The notes beneath the pieces were generated by a model that worked only from the letters and a program-made list of their open reading frames with translations, was not told the origin of the DNA and did not search any database. A stretch of 64,000 nucleotides of DNA from positions 137,616 to 201,615 of the forward strand of contig CAZHEV010000004.1 in the NCBI GenBank assembly GCA_964531335.1, in the 5' to 3' direction. Origin of the DNA: CAZHEV01 sp964531335 [NCBI: uncultured bacterium] (GTDB taxonomy: Bacteria > Eisenbacteria > RBG-16-71-46 > CAZHEV01). Both the position numbers and the translations under genes were made by a program. Position 1 is the stretch's first letter. The number at the start of each line of letters is the position of its first letter. Below are positions 25,649-33,595 of this stretch, piece by piece.

Positions 25649-26515
25649 CTATCTGTACAGAGCTTTGACGGCCCCCCATGTCTTGGGTATGGTGGGAGTC
25701 GCACAGATCCCGTCGCCGCAGACTGTTTCGTCTCCCATGTAGATGCCGTCGTTCTCGACGCACCAGGATCCGTAAGCGATAATGCAGGCCACCGATCCCC
25801 ACGGTCCGCAACACGCTCCTCTTCCGTCCGTCCGCGTGTTGCAGAACTGGACGCTCACCGTGGTGCCGGCGACGGAAACGTCGTAGGACGACTTGCCGAT
25901 GGGTATCCACCCGGATGGGAGCTGCTCGTAGATGGTGTAGTCACCCCGGGGTAGGCCGTCCCAGCAGAGGCCGCCGTCGGGGCCGGTCTGCTTGCAGTAG
26001 GTGTCGCCGATAGGCGTTTCGATACAGATCGACCAGTTCTCCAGCGGCATGTCGTCGTCCGCGCAGTCGCCGTCACCGTCGAAGTCCTCGTACTTCTCGG
26101 CGCAGAGCGTGCCGGTGTCGGTGCAGACGTAGAACGTGACCTCGGCGTTGGCCTCGTTACCGGCCTCGAAGGACCAATACTCAACGCGCACCCAATACTT
26201 GCCGTCGGGGGCTCCCGCGGGGACGGTCCACTGGCGGTTTATGCTGATCCCCGTCGAGCCGGAGTAGGTCTCCTCCTCGTAGGTGATGGTCCGCGTGGGA
26301 TCCTCGAGCTTGTAGTAGACGTAGTTCGGCGTGGTCGTGTGCTCGATGTTCCAGGTGATGTCGATGACCCCTCCGGAGTTTATCACGCATATAGGCGGCT
26401 CCGGGTCGCGGCCCAGGCTTATCGTGGCCTCCATCGGCGCGGCCAGGGCCGTTGCTGAAGTGAAGACGAGTGACAGGAACAGTAAGCAGGTGAAGATCCG
26501 GTGGCAGTTTGACAT
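25649..26515 (-). CDS. exported cysteine-rich protein with SdrD B/prealbumin-like segment
   Basis: A 288-aa protein. The ATG at 26515 has GGGGGGTG upstream and starts a signal peptide ending ATALA. The first half is beta-rich with WNIEHTTTP and VRVEYWSF blocks. Then comes a DGDGDCADDD calcium-like loop, and a segment with GLPRGDYTIYEQLPSGW typical of Cna-B/SdrD B folds. Twelve cysteines indicate disulphides outside the cytoplasm. It ends TWGAVKALYR, a C-terminal signature I associate with exported proteins of Eisenbacteria/Krumholzibacteria-like genomes (from memory). Function unknown, perhaps structural or adhesive. Confidence 0.7.
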   Translation of the reverse strand: MSNCHRIFTCLLFLSLVFTSATALAAPMEATISLGRDPEPPICVINSGGVIDITWNIEHTTTPNYVYYKLEDPTRTITYEEETYSGSTGISINRQWTVPAGAPDGKYWVRVEYWSFEAGNEANAEVTFYVCTDTGTLCAEKYEDFDGDGDCADDDMPLENWSICIETPIGDTYCKQTGPDGGLCWDGLPRGDYTIYEQLPSGWIPIGKSSYDVSVAGTTVSVQFCNTRTDGRGACCGPWGSVACIIAYGSWCVENDGIYMGDETVCGDGICATPTIPKTWGAVKALYR

Positions 26516-26577
26516 AGCACACACCCCCCAGTGAGAGACATACGGCGCATCGGAGCAGAAGGCATCAACCGCAAGGT

Positions 26578-26606
26578 ACTATACCACACAAAGGGCAAGA
26601 ACTCAA
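26578..26606 (-). promoter_or_regulatory. promoter of the exported cysteine-rich protein gene
   Basis: Reverse-strand TTGAGT (26606-26601), 17 nt, TATAGT (26583-26578). The leader to the ATG is about 55 nt. Confidence 0.65.
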
Positions 26607-26633
26607 ATTATTACTAGCTTGGGTTCTTGCCCT
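26592..26633. repeat. 15-bp inverted repeat overlapping the promoter
   Basis: AGGGCAAGAACTCAA at 26592-26606 is repeated in inverted form, with one mismatch, at 26619-26633. It covers the -35 element and spacer of the promoter above, so it is a good operator candidate. Confidence 0.6.
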
Positions 26634-26654
26634 AACTTGTGGTCTTTCAAAGAT

Positions 26655-26789
26655 TTAGATTGAGCGCCGGCGACCGGCCGCGACGGCGGAATCGCCCCGG
26701 GGAAGCGCCACGCCCAGGATCAATCCGGTCCCGGTGGCTCCCGTCACGGCGAGGAAATCGCGCCGGCTCATTCGCTGAATGCTTTTCAT
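26655..26789 (-). pseudogene. truncated N-terminus of iorB-like molybdoenzyme (Tat signal only)
   Basis: A 44-codon frame starting MKSIQRMSRRDFLAVTG. The twin-arginine motif SRRDFLAV and the hydrophobic stretch TGTGLILGVALP match the start of isoquinoline-1-oxidoreductase beta subunits (IorB), normally about 700 residues. The frame stops after 44 codons and no further IorB sequence follows. It starts 1 nt after the stop of an IorA-like C-terminus, exactly the arrangement of an iorA-iorB operon. So this is a broken remnant. Confidence 0.7.
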
Positions 26790-26790
26790 C

Positions 26791-26901
26791 TCAGCCTCCC
26801 CTCGCCGCGCGCCGGACGGCCCGGCGGACCCTGAGATATGTCCCACACCGGCAGAGATTCGACGCCATCGCCTCGTCGACCTCCTCGTCCGAGGGATCGG
26901 C
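26791..26901 (-). pseudogene. C-terminal fragment of iorA-like [2Fe-2S] subunit
   Basis: The last 36 residues of this open frame read [20 protein letters not shown] and on to the stop, the classic C-terminal end of [2Fe-2S] subunits of molybdenum hydroxylases (IorA/CoxS type). The ferredoxin domain and the first cluster-binding cysteines are absent. The frame continues upstream without a stop into an unrelated exported-protein fragment, so the fragment is fused to foreign sequence. Positions 26902-26979 belong clearly to neither partner. Confidence 0.7.
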
Positions 26902-26979
26902 CGGTCGGATAGTGGGATCCGCCGGCCCGCTGCCATATCTTCGTTTAGGGCGCCGGGGTTCGCCCCGGTCCGCCGCCGC

Positions 26980-27729
26980 GGCCGGAGCCTTGGAGGCGGT
27001 GTAGTGGATCGTCGTGCCTGCTCCGCCCCTGAACGGATTGGGGTAGTTCTGGAAGAGGACGTCGCCATAGGTTCTGCCTCCGCGAGGAAGACCTATCGTC
27101 GGGTCCTCCGCGCCGACCGGCGGGCAGTACTGGAACCGGCCGGCCCTGTCGTAGAAGTAGCCGTCTATGTCGGTTCCGCCCGGCACGTCGCGCATGTACA
27201 GGGCGGCGGCGACGTTCGGATCGGCCGTGCAGTCCGTGGAGTACGGCTCGCCCGTCCAGACGCGATAGGAGCCTGAGATCACCTGCGCCGCCAGCTCATT
27301 GGCCAAGAACGCCGGCTTGGGACCGGAGTATGCGCCGTCGAAGTCCTCCGCGATGCCGTCCCCGTTCAGCCCCGGAACAACTCTGAAACAAAGCTCGACC
27401 GTCGCGTCGGGTTGGTTGAGGCTGACGTAAGCGTTGTCCGAAAGTCGCAGGAAGGCGCCGCTCTGGCACTTGTTGTTAGCGGCGTCTATCAGCGCGGTAT
27501 TCGTGGACGGGTAACCGCCCAGCAGGTCGCTCTCGGGGAATGCGTCGTTGTATTTGTCGGTCGCTCTTACGCCGGCCCGGGGATAGGAGAGGTCGTAGAT
27601 GCCGAGTCTCACGTTGTCGATGGCCGGGCTGTCGTTGCCGTTGGTGCACGGCTGGTCGTACGCGTTACAGATATTGCGCACGGAGTAGCCTATCCTCACG
27701 CTTTCCGCCTGCTTGCTGTAAGGTGAGCT
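26980..27729 (-). pseudogene. internal fragment of a large exported protein with NYPNPF sorting motif
   Basis: About 250 codons read like the middle and end of a secreted beta-rich protein. They contain [28 protein letters not shown] and [12 protein letters not shown], then [19 protein letters not shown], the opening of a FlgD-like/type-IX-style C-terminal domain. No signal peptide or ribosome site is present at the 5' end, and the C-terminal domain is cut after about 15 residues. The frame then runs into the iorA fragment. It is therefore truncated at both ends. Confidence 0.65.
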
Positions 27730-27795
27730 GATCCTTCCCTTCGGGCGAGTGAGAAGACCGCGGGCGCGGCGGGGAGGGCAGGCTGCGGTTAACGC

Positions 27796-27828
27796 AAAAA
27801 GGCCCACGCCGTCGGGACGGCATGGGCC
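27796..27828 (-). terminator. intrinsic terminator
   Basis: Arms of 13 nt (27816-27828 and 27801-27813, one mismatch) with a 2-nt gap, followed on the reverse strand by five T (27800-27796). This is the clearest rho-independent terminator in the window. It lies 3 nt after the stop of a 10-codon ORF. Confidence 0.88.
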
Positions 27829-27831
27829 GTT

Positions 27832-27864
27832 CTAATTGATATTTCCTCCCCTTGAGCGCTTCAT
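27832..27864 (-). CDS. 10-residue mini-ORF (leader peptide or microprotein)
   Basis: ATG at 27864 with GGGAGGT 6 nt upstream encodes MKRSRGGNIN and stops at 27832, just before an intrinsic terminator. A near-perfect promoter lies 34 nt upstream. Promoter, ribosome site, start, stop and terminator fit within about 130 bp. It could be an attenuation leader for a lost downstream gene, a microprotein, or the leader of a small RNA of about 95 nt. Real translation is unproven. Confidence 0.5.
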   Translation of the reverse strand: MKRSRGGNIN

Positions 27865-27897
27865 CGCGGCACCTCCCATCCGCAAGAGCAATTATAT

Positions 27898-27926
27898 TTT
27901 ATACTGCGGATTCTCCGCGCTGTCAA
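27898..27926 (-). promoter_or_regulatory. consensus-like sigma-70 promoter of the mini transcription unit
   Basis: Reverse-strand TTGACA (27926-27921), 17 nt, TATAAA (27903-27898). The spacer contains the inverted repeat GCGGA/TCCGC, a possible operator. Confidence 0.8.
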
Positions 27927-27971
27927 GGGGGGTGGTTTATACCGCTGATTTGTCCGGAGTTACGCACCGGC

Positions 27972-28421
27972 TCATTCCCCCGCGCCTTGCTCAGGAGACG
28001 ACTCCATATAAGTGCCTATGCCCACCCCCGCGAACCCCGCGCTCCTTACTATGTCCAGAAGCATGACCACGCGGCCGTGCTCGACCCCCTTCTCCGCCTT
28101 TATCATCACCCGGCTCTGAGGGTCCTCGCGGATTATCCGCGTCAGCCGCCCCTTGAGCCCGGCCATCTCCACTGCCGCCCCGTCCAGGAACAGGTGGCCG
28201 GTCTCGGTGATCACCAGCTCCGCCTGCCTGGATTCCTCCACCTCCGTGGAGGGCACCGAGGTGGAGGAGCCGGGCAGGTGAAGCTCCAGCTCTCCCACGC
28301 GCTTGAAAGTGCCGGTCAGCATAAAGAATATCACAAGCAGGAAAAGGACGTCGATGAGAGATGTCAAATTTATGTTCGCGCGCTTTTTCTCTTTTCGCTC
28401 TTTGAATACGAAGGCGCTCAT
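27972..28421 (-). CDS. exbD: ExbD/TolR-family biopolymer transport protein
   Basis: A 149-aa protein: a short basic N-terminus, one membrane segment (about 19-36) with the proton-handling Asp in LTSLIDVLFLLVIFF, and a periplasmic domain. It forms the ion-driven stator with the ExbB/TolQ protein to energise TonB. The ATG overlaps the exbB stop by 4 nt. Last gene of a tonB-exbB-exbD operon. Confidence 0.9.
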   Translation of the reverse strand: MSAFVFKERKEKKRANINLTSLIDVLFLLVIFFMLTGTFKRVGELELHLPGSSTSVPSTEVEESRQAELVITETGHLFLDGAAVEMAGLKGRLTRIIREDPQSRVMIKAEKGVEHGRVVMLLDIVRSAGFAGVGIGTYMESSPEQGAGE

Positions 28422-29053
28422 GATCCGGCCTCCACCGCCGAGTCCTTGCCGGAGTCGCCTCTCAGATTGGTCGCGAGCCGGCTCGCGTAGGCCTCGATGT
28501 CGCTCACCAGCGTCTCCGACTTGGACAGCAGCAGGTTGTAGGCCACCAGTGTCGGAATGCCGATCGACAACCCGACCGCGGTGGTGATCAAGGCCTCGCT
28601 TATCCCCTCGGAGAGCACGTGCGGGTCGCCGAGGCCCGACAGGGAGATCGACGAGAAGACCTTTATCATTCCCAGCACGGTTCCCAGGAGGCCGAGCAGA
28701 GGCGCCGCCTGCGCGATCGACTGGAGCCACACCAGGTGGCGCTCCAGCGCCGTCGCCTTCTGGCGGCCGGCGTCCAGCAGGGCGTCGCGCATGACCTCCC
28801 AGGGCTCGAAGGCGCGCTCCAGTCCGGCCAGCATGACGTCGGCGAACACGCCGGGATTGCGGCGGCAGACGTTGATTGCGAGGCTAGCGTCCTGGCCCGG
28901 CTTCATCGCCTCCACGACTCTGGCTATCTCCGGAGGCAGGACCCGGGCGCGCCTCAAAGCGTAGATGCGCTCTATGATTATGGTGACCGCGATGAGGCTG
29001 GAGGCGCCCAGGGGATATATGAGGGGTCCGGCCTTCTCCAGGAATTCGAGCAT
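28418..29053 (-). CDS. exbB: ExbB/TolQ/MotA-family proton channel protein
   Basis: A 211-aa inner-membrane protein with three hydrophobic segments: near the N-terminus, and in the AAPLLGLLGTVLGMI and TAVGLSIGIPTLVAYN regions typical of the family's C-terminal pair. It is the larger stator subunit paired with ExbD. It lies 40 nt after the tonB-like gene and overlaps exbD, so it belongs to one operon. TolQ rather than ExbB identity cannot be excluded, but no tolA, tolB or pal is present. Confidence 0.9.
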   Translation of the reverse strand: MLEFLEKAGPLIYPLGASSLIAVTIIIERIYALRRARVLPPEIARVVEAMKPGQDASLAINVCRRNPGVFADVMLAGLERAFEPWEVMRDALLDAGRQKATALERHLVWLQSIAQAAPLLGLLGTVLGMIKVFSSISLSGLGDPHVLSEGISEALITTAVGLSIGIPTLVAYNLLLSKSETLVSDIEAYASRLATNLRGDSGKDSAVEAGS

Positions 29054-29093
29054 CTATCAGGTCTCCTTTCCGCCACGGCCGCCATGGGCCGAG

Positions 29094-30098
29094 CTATCTC
29101 TCGCGCTTGGGATAGTTGAGCTTGATTCGCAGAATCAGCTTGTCCTCCGGGAAATCATTGGGCAGGGGCGCATAGGGCATCGCGCTCCTCAGTGCGCCCA
29201 GGCTCGAGCTCCTTAGCGACTCGTGCCCCGCCTCCTCCAGCACCTGCATCTGTAGCACATCTCCACCAGGGGCGATCTCCAGCTCCACGACGGTCCAGCC
29301 GTCTATCACCCCGAGATAGTAGGCGTAAGGGGCCCTCCAGCGCTCCAGCAGGTCTCGGCGAAACTGCTGGAGCCATGGAGCGTAGTCCCACGCCATCGTG
29401 TTGAGGCTGATGCCCTCGCGCAGGAGCGCGTTCCCCTCGGGATTGTCCATGGCCTCCTGGAAGATATCGCTGGTGCCGCCCGCGACGTCAGCCTTCTCCC
29501 TGCGAAGATCTCGAAGCGGGTCGTGCTGCCGAGTGTCGATCTTCGTCTCATCGAAAGGGACGGGGGCCTCCCTGGGGGCGCTCTCGGCGAACAGGTCGCC
29601 GGGGTCGTCGATCCTGCCCGGCACCGGCTCTTCGGCCTCGGAATCCGCCTCCTCCTGGGCGGCGGAAGGCCCGGCCTCCTCCACCCCGCCCGGGGTGGTC
29701 TTCTCGGAGCTCGGCTCGGGCCGCTGGGCCGCTTCGGGGTCCATCCGCACCTGTGGGGTCTCGGATCTCCCCTCGAGTCTCGGCAGGCTCTCCTCAGTGC
29801 CGCCCGGAACGTCGTCACGGGCCCTGCCGTCCACGTTGCTCAGGAAGTCGGGGCTCTCCGGCCTCTCGTCCGCCCGGTCCGGAGGCAGCTCGGTGAAGAG
29901 ACTAGGCTCGTCCGCGGCGGGCTCCGGCTCCGGGGCGAAAACGACTTCTATGACCGGCTGCTCTGCGGCGGGTGGCTGCGCGGGGCTCGGCGGCTGCAGA
30001 AGGCGCGCGGCGAGCGCTACGCCTATATGAAAGAGCAGCGCGAACGTGACGGCAAAGGCCCAGACGCGGGGTCTTGTGCGATGCTGTGCTGAAATCAT
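29094..30098 (-). CDS. tonB: TonB-like energy transducer
   Basis: A 334-aa protein. The ATG at 30098 precedes one N-terminal membrane segment (AFAVTFALLFHIGVALAA). A long Pro/Glu/Asp-rich spacer (about 30-215) would span the periplasm. The C-terminal domain resembles TonB: WTVVELEIAPGGDVLQMQV, then SSLGALRSAMPYAPLP. It couples the ExbBD proton stator to outer-membrane receptors. It has its own promoter divergent from iscU. No receptor gene is adjacent. Confidence 0.82.
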   Translation of the reverse strand: MISAQHRTRPRVWAFAVTFALLFHIGVALAARLLQPPSPAQPPAAEQPVIEVVFAPEPEPAADEPSLFTELPPDRADERPESPDFLSNVDGRARDDVPGGTEESLPRLEGRSETPQVRMDPEAAQRPEPSSEKTTPGGVEEAGPSAAQEEADSEAEEPVPGRIDDPGDLFAESAPREAPVPFDETKIDTRQHDPLRDLRREKADVAGGTSDIFQEAMDNPEGNALLREGISLNTMAWDYAPWLQQFRRDLLERWRAPYAYYLGVIDGWTVVELEIAPGGDVLQMQVLEEAGHESLRSSSLGALRSAMPYAPLPNDFPEDKLILRIKLNYPKRER

Positions 30099-30121
30099 GC
30101 GTCTGGATCGCCTCCCACCAA

Positions 30122-30150
30122 ATCGTAACTCAGGGGGCCGGTTCGTGCAA
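30122..30150 (-). promoter_or_regulatory. promoter of tonB-exbB-exbD
   Basis: Reverse-strand TTGCAC (30150-30145), 17 nt, TACGAT (30127-30122), about 25 nt before the start codon. Confidence 0.5.
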
Positions 30151-30202
30151 CCGCACACCCAAACGCCCCGTGGGGGCAGGGCCGGCGGCCTTCCGTATCT
30201 CG

Positions 30203-30231
30203 TTGACCTCCACCGGGGCCGGGCATATAAT
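30203..30231 (+). promoter_or_regulatory. promoter of the iscU-like gene
   Basis: TTGACC at 30203-30208, 17 nt, perfect TATAAT at 30226-30231. Start codon about 40 nt downstream. Confidence 0.82.
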
Positions 30232-30269
30232 ATAGTCGTAGGCGGGCGCGGACCCGCCGGGAGGGTCTA

Positions 30270-30692
30270 ATGGGTTACAATTTAGGCGAGTACAGCGCCG
30301 AGGTCATAGAACATTATACAAACCCCAGGAACGTGGGTGAGATAGAAGATGCCGACGGAGAAGGAACGGTCGGCAACCCCGCTTGCGGCGACGTCATGAA
30401 GCTCTCGATCAAGGTCGTGGACGGCCGTATCGTGGACGCCAAGTTCAAGACCTTCGGGTGCGGAGCGGCGATCGCCACGAGCTCCATGGTGACGGAGCTG
30501 GTAAAGAACAAGACCATAGAAGAGGCCCTGGCCGTCTCCAACAAGACGGTTGCAGAGGCCCTCGGTGGTCTGCCCAAGATAAAGATGCATTGCTCCATCC
30601 TCGCCGAGGACGCTCTCAAGGCGGCAATTGAGGATTACAGGAAGAAGAGCGGGGCGGGTGGGGAGAGTCCTCAGTCGCAGGGAACTCCCTGA
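30270..30692 (+). CDS. iscU: IscU/NifU-type Fe-S cluster scaffold
   Basis: A 140-aa protein with the three scaffold cysteines: Cys39 in GNPACGD, Cys64 in FGCGAAIATSS and Cys108 in KMHCSILAEDA. Asp41 is the conserved residue near the cluster. It assembles [2Fe-2S]/[4Fe-4S] clusters in the cytoplasm. No cysteine desulfurase is adjacent, unlike isc or nif operons. It precedes the nuo operon, whose products need many clusters. GGGAGGG precedes the ATG. Confidence 0.93.
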   Translation: MGYNLGEYSAEVIEHYTNPRNVGEIEDADGEGTVGNPACGDVMKLSIKVVDGRIVDAKFKTFGCGAAIATSSMVTELVKNKTIEEALAVSNKTVAEALGGLPKIKMHCSILAEDALKAAIEDYRKKSGAGGESPQSQGTP

Positions 30693-30786
30693 TACAGAGA
30701 CCGACACGGCTTTCGCCCGCGCCGTCGCCCGGGGTGGGCGCCGGGGTACCCTCTTGTGCGGAGAGGGCTTGGGGACAGATCCGTGC

Positions 30787-30816
30787 TTGACCGGGGAGTC
30801 GCATTGGGAGTAGAAT
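30787..30816 (+). promoter_or_regulatory. promoter of the nuo operon
   Basis: TTGACC at 30787-30792, 18 nt, TAGAAT at 30811-30816; nuoA starts about 97 nt downstream. Confidence 0.7.
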
Positions 30817-30913
30817 CTTGTGCTGTTGACGCACGGACCACCTCGGGGTCGAGACCCACTAATCCCCTGAGAACAGAGGGGAAGCACGCCCCCAGTTAAA
30901 CAGGAGAGCCACA

Positions 30914-31378
30914 ATGCTCCAGAACTTCGCCGCGGTAGGCGTGTTCATGGGCCTTGCCCTGTTCTTCGTCGCCTTCGCGTTCGCGATCGCCAAGCTGCTG
31001 GGTCCGTACAAGCCCACGCCCGAGAAGCGCCTGACCTACGAGTGCGGGATGGATCCCATAGGCGAATCCTGGATCCAGTTCAACGTTCGGTTCTACGTGA
31101 TGGCGCTGGTCTTCCTGGTCTTCGAGATCGAGGCCGTCTTCATGTTCCCGTGGGCCGCCGTGTACGATCAACTCGGCCTTTTCGGGCTGGTAGAGATGAC
31201 GGTCTTCATAGCCATACTGCTCGTCGGCCTGGCCTACGTGTGGGGCAAGGGGGACCTGGAGTGGATCAAGACCGTCATGGGAGGCCGCGGCGCCTACAGG
31301 ATACTGCCGCGCGCCGATACTCCACCGGCGCTTTCCAAGCTGCCGTCCGAAAGCGAGGGTAGAAGCGGTGGGAATTGA
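30914..31378 (+). CDS. nuoA: NADH-quinone oxidoreductase subunit A
   Basis: A 154-aa inner-membrane protein with three helices and the family motifs YECGMDPIG and [22 protein letters not shown]. The Asp/Glu positions in the second helix are intact. About 30 extra C-terminal residues extend beyond usual NuoA. AGGAGAG precedes the ATG. First gene of a long operon; its end overlaps nuoB by 11 nt. Confidence 0.95.
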   Translation: MLQNFAAVGVFMGLALFFVAFAFAIAKLLGPYKPTPEKRLTYECGMDPIGESWIQFNVRFYVMALVFLVFEIEAVFMFPWAAVYDQLGLFGLVEMTVFIAILLVGLAYVWGKGDLEWIKTVMGGRGAYRILPRADTPPALSKLPSESEGRSGGN

Positions 31379-31853
31379 AGGCCGCTTTGAGAAGAACGTA
31401 CTCATAACCGGTTTGGACAAGGCGATCAACTGGGCTAGATTGTCGTCCCTGTGGCCGATGACCTTCGGCCTCGCCTGCTGCGCCATAGAGATGATGTGCG
31501 CGGGGGCCTCCAGGTACGACCTGGACCGTTTCGGCGCGGGCGCTTTCAGGGCGACGCCCCGGCAGTCGGACTTGATGGTGGTGGCCGGCACGGTCACTTT
31601 CAAGATGGCGCCGCTTCTCAGACGCCTCTACGACCAGATGCCCGACCCCAAGTACGTGATCGCCATGGGCAACTGCGCGATCAGCGGGGGCCCCTACGCC
31701 AAGTACGGATACCACGTGGTAAAAGGGGTGGACGAGCTGATTCCGGTTGACGTTCACGTGCCGGGCTGTCCCCCCAGGCCGGAGGCGCTTCTGGAAGGGC
31801 TGATGAAGCTCCAGGCCAAGATAAAAAAGGAGTCGCTCGCGAAGCAGGCCTGA
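31368..31853 (+). CDS. nuoB: NADH-quinone oxidoreductase subunit B
   Basis: A 161-aa protein carrying the N2 [4Fe-4S] ligands: tandem Cys37-Cys38 in [10 protein letters not shown], a third Cys in MGNCAISGG and a fourth in VPGCPPRPE. It sits at the peripheral arm/membrane interface and passes electrons to quinone. GTG start inside the end of nuoA. Confidence 0.95.
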   Translation: MGIEGRFEKNVLITGLDKAINWARLSSLWPMTFGLACCAIEMMCAGASRYDLDRFGAGAFRATPRQSDLMVVAGTVTFKMAPLLRRLYDQMPDPKYVIAMGNCAISGGPYAKYGYHVVKGVDELIPVDVHVPGCPPRPEALLEGLMKLQAKIKKESLAKQA

Positions 31854-31908
31854 CCGCGGAGCCCGGAGCGAATCCGGGCGGCCCCGCTGAGACCGGGAGA
31901 GGTCGCCG

Positions 31909-32388
31909 ATGAGGTCCAAGGAGATATACCAAGACATAGAGATCTCGGGGAAGATCCTGATGGACCAGCTCGAAAGGCTGTCCGACGAGGATGCCCCCGA
32001 GCTTGTCATCAAGGTGGCCCCCGAGGCGGTACCGGGCCTGGCGAAGTACCTGCGCGACAAGCCCGAGATGAAGTTCACCTCGCTCATGTGCCTGAGCGGG
32101 CTGGACATGGGCGAGGAGCTCCAGGTCGTCTATCACCTTTTCAGCCTAGAGCACGGGCACAAGATGACCATAAAGACGGTCGTGCCCAAGAGCGAGCCCA
32201 AGGTCCCCACCGTGTCCAAGGTCTGGCCGACCGCCGGCTGGCACGAGAGGGAGGCGTACGATCTGATCGGGGTCGTCTTCGAGGGGCACGAGGACCTAAG
32301 GAGAATACTCCTTCCGGAGGACTGGGAGGGGCACCCGTTGCAAAAGGACTACGAGTTCCCCAAGGAGTTCAGGGGAATACGCGTATAG
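31909..32388 (+). CDS. nuoC: NADH-quinone oxidoreductase subunit C
   Basis: A 159-aa peripheral-arm subunit with the 30-kDa family signature WPTAGWHEREAYDLIGVVFEG followed by RRILLPEDWEGHPLQKDY. The signature is intact. It is separate from nuoD rather than fused. Co-operonic with its neighbours, 10 nt before nuoD. Confidence 0.93.
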   Translation: MRSKEIYQDIEISGKILMDQLERLSDEDAPELVIKVAPEAVPGLAKYLRDKPEMKFTSLMCLSGLDMGEELQVVYHLFSLEHGHKMTIKTVVPKSEPKVPTVSKVWPTAGWHEREAYDLIGVVFEGHEDLRRILLPEDWEGHPLQKDYEFPKEFRGIRV

Positions 32389-32398
32389 GGCGGAGACC

Positions 32399-33547
32399 AT
32401 GGCGGAAGTGTTCGCGGAAGACGGCAAAGCCGGCATACAAACCGAGGAGATGCTCCTCAACATGGGGCCTCAGCACCCCTCCACTCATGGCGTGCTGAGG
32501 CTTCTCCTGATGATGGACGGGGAGGTGGTGCACGATCTGGTTCCGTACATCGGCTACCTGCACCGCTGCAAGGAGAAGATAGGGCAGAGCGTCACATACC
32601 CACAGTTCGTGCCTTACACCGACCGGCTGGATTATCTGGCCTCGATGAACATGAATCTCGGGTACGTCCTGGCCGTGGAGAAGATGCTGGGGATCGAGGT
32701 GCCGGAGAGGGCCCAGTACCTGAGAGTCATCATGGCCGAGCTGAACAGAATAGGCAGCCACCTCGTGGCCTGGGGGACCTTCGGCCTGGACATGGGGGCA
32801 TTCACCCCGTTCATGTACGGCTTCCGCGAGCGCGAGAAGATAATGGACATATTCGAGAAGACCTGCGGCGCGCGGCTGACCTACAACTACATAAGGATCG
32901 GCGGCGTGGCAAGGGACATCCCCAAGGGCTTGGAGAAGGAGATCCTGGAGTTCCTGGACTACTTCGAGCCGAGGATACCCGAGTATCACGACCTCCTGTC
33001 GTACAACAAGATATTCGTGGAGAGAACGGCCAACGTCGGCGTGCTGCCCCTGGATCTCGCGGTGGCCTACGGGGTGACGGGCCCGTGCCTTCGGGCGTCG
33101 GGGCTCAAGTGGGACACCAGGGCGAACGAGCCCTACGGCATATATGATCGCTTCGACTTCGATATCCCCGTGGGCAGTGGCGAGGTGGGAACGGTCGGGG
33201 ACGCGTGGGACAGGTACATGGTCAGGATCCGGGAGATGGAGCAGAGCGCCCGGATAACCCGCCAGGCGCTCGACGGCCTCCCGGAAGGCGAGATCACGGG
33301 CAAAGTCCCCAAGACGATAAAGACGCCCAAGGACACGGAGCTCTACTTCAGGAGCGAGGCCCCGAAAGGCGAGCTCGGCTTCTACATAGTGAGCAACGGC
33401 ACGGCGAAGCCGGAGAGGCTGAAGATAAGATCTCCCTCTTTCAGCAACCTCTCAGTTCTGCCCGAGATCGCGAGGGGAGCCATGGTAGCCGACCTGGTGG
33501 CCATAGTGGCGAGCCTCGACATAGTGCTCGGTGAGATAGATCGCTAG
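32399..33547 (+). CDS. nuoD: NADH-quinone oxidoreductase subunit D
   Basis: A 382-aa quinone-site subunit. It opens with MGPQHPSTHGVLRL and contains the DYLASMNMN block and the ELNRIGSHL region near the quinone pocket. It ends with the conserved IVASLDIVLGEIDR. Length matches the family. With NuoB it forms the quinone-reducing centre. Confidence 0.95.
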   Translation: MAEVFAEDGKAGIQTEEMLLNMGPQHPSTHGVLRLLLMMDGEVVHDLVPYIGYLHRCKEKIGQSVTYPQFVPYTDRLDYLASMNMNLGYVLAVEKMLGIEVPERAQYLRVIMAELNRIGSHLVAWGTFGLDMGAFTPFMYGFREREKIMDIFEKTCGARLTYNYIRIGGVARDIPKGLEKEILEFLDYFEPRIPEYHDLLSYNKIFVERTANVGVLPLDLAVAYGVTGPCLRASGLKWDTRANEPYGIYDRFDFDIPVGSGEVGTVGDAWDRYMVRIREMEQSARITRQALDGLPEGEITGKVPKTIKTPKDTELYFRSEAPKGELGFYIVSNGTAKPERLKIRSPSFSNLSVLPEIARGAMVADLVAIVASLDIVLGEIDR

Positions 33548-33595
33548 CAGAGCGCCGGGGGCCGCTCGCGCGCGCTCCGGCCGAAGGAAGACGCA

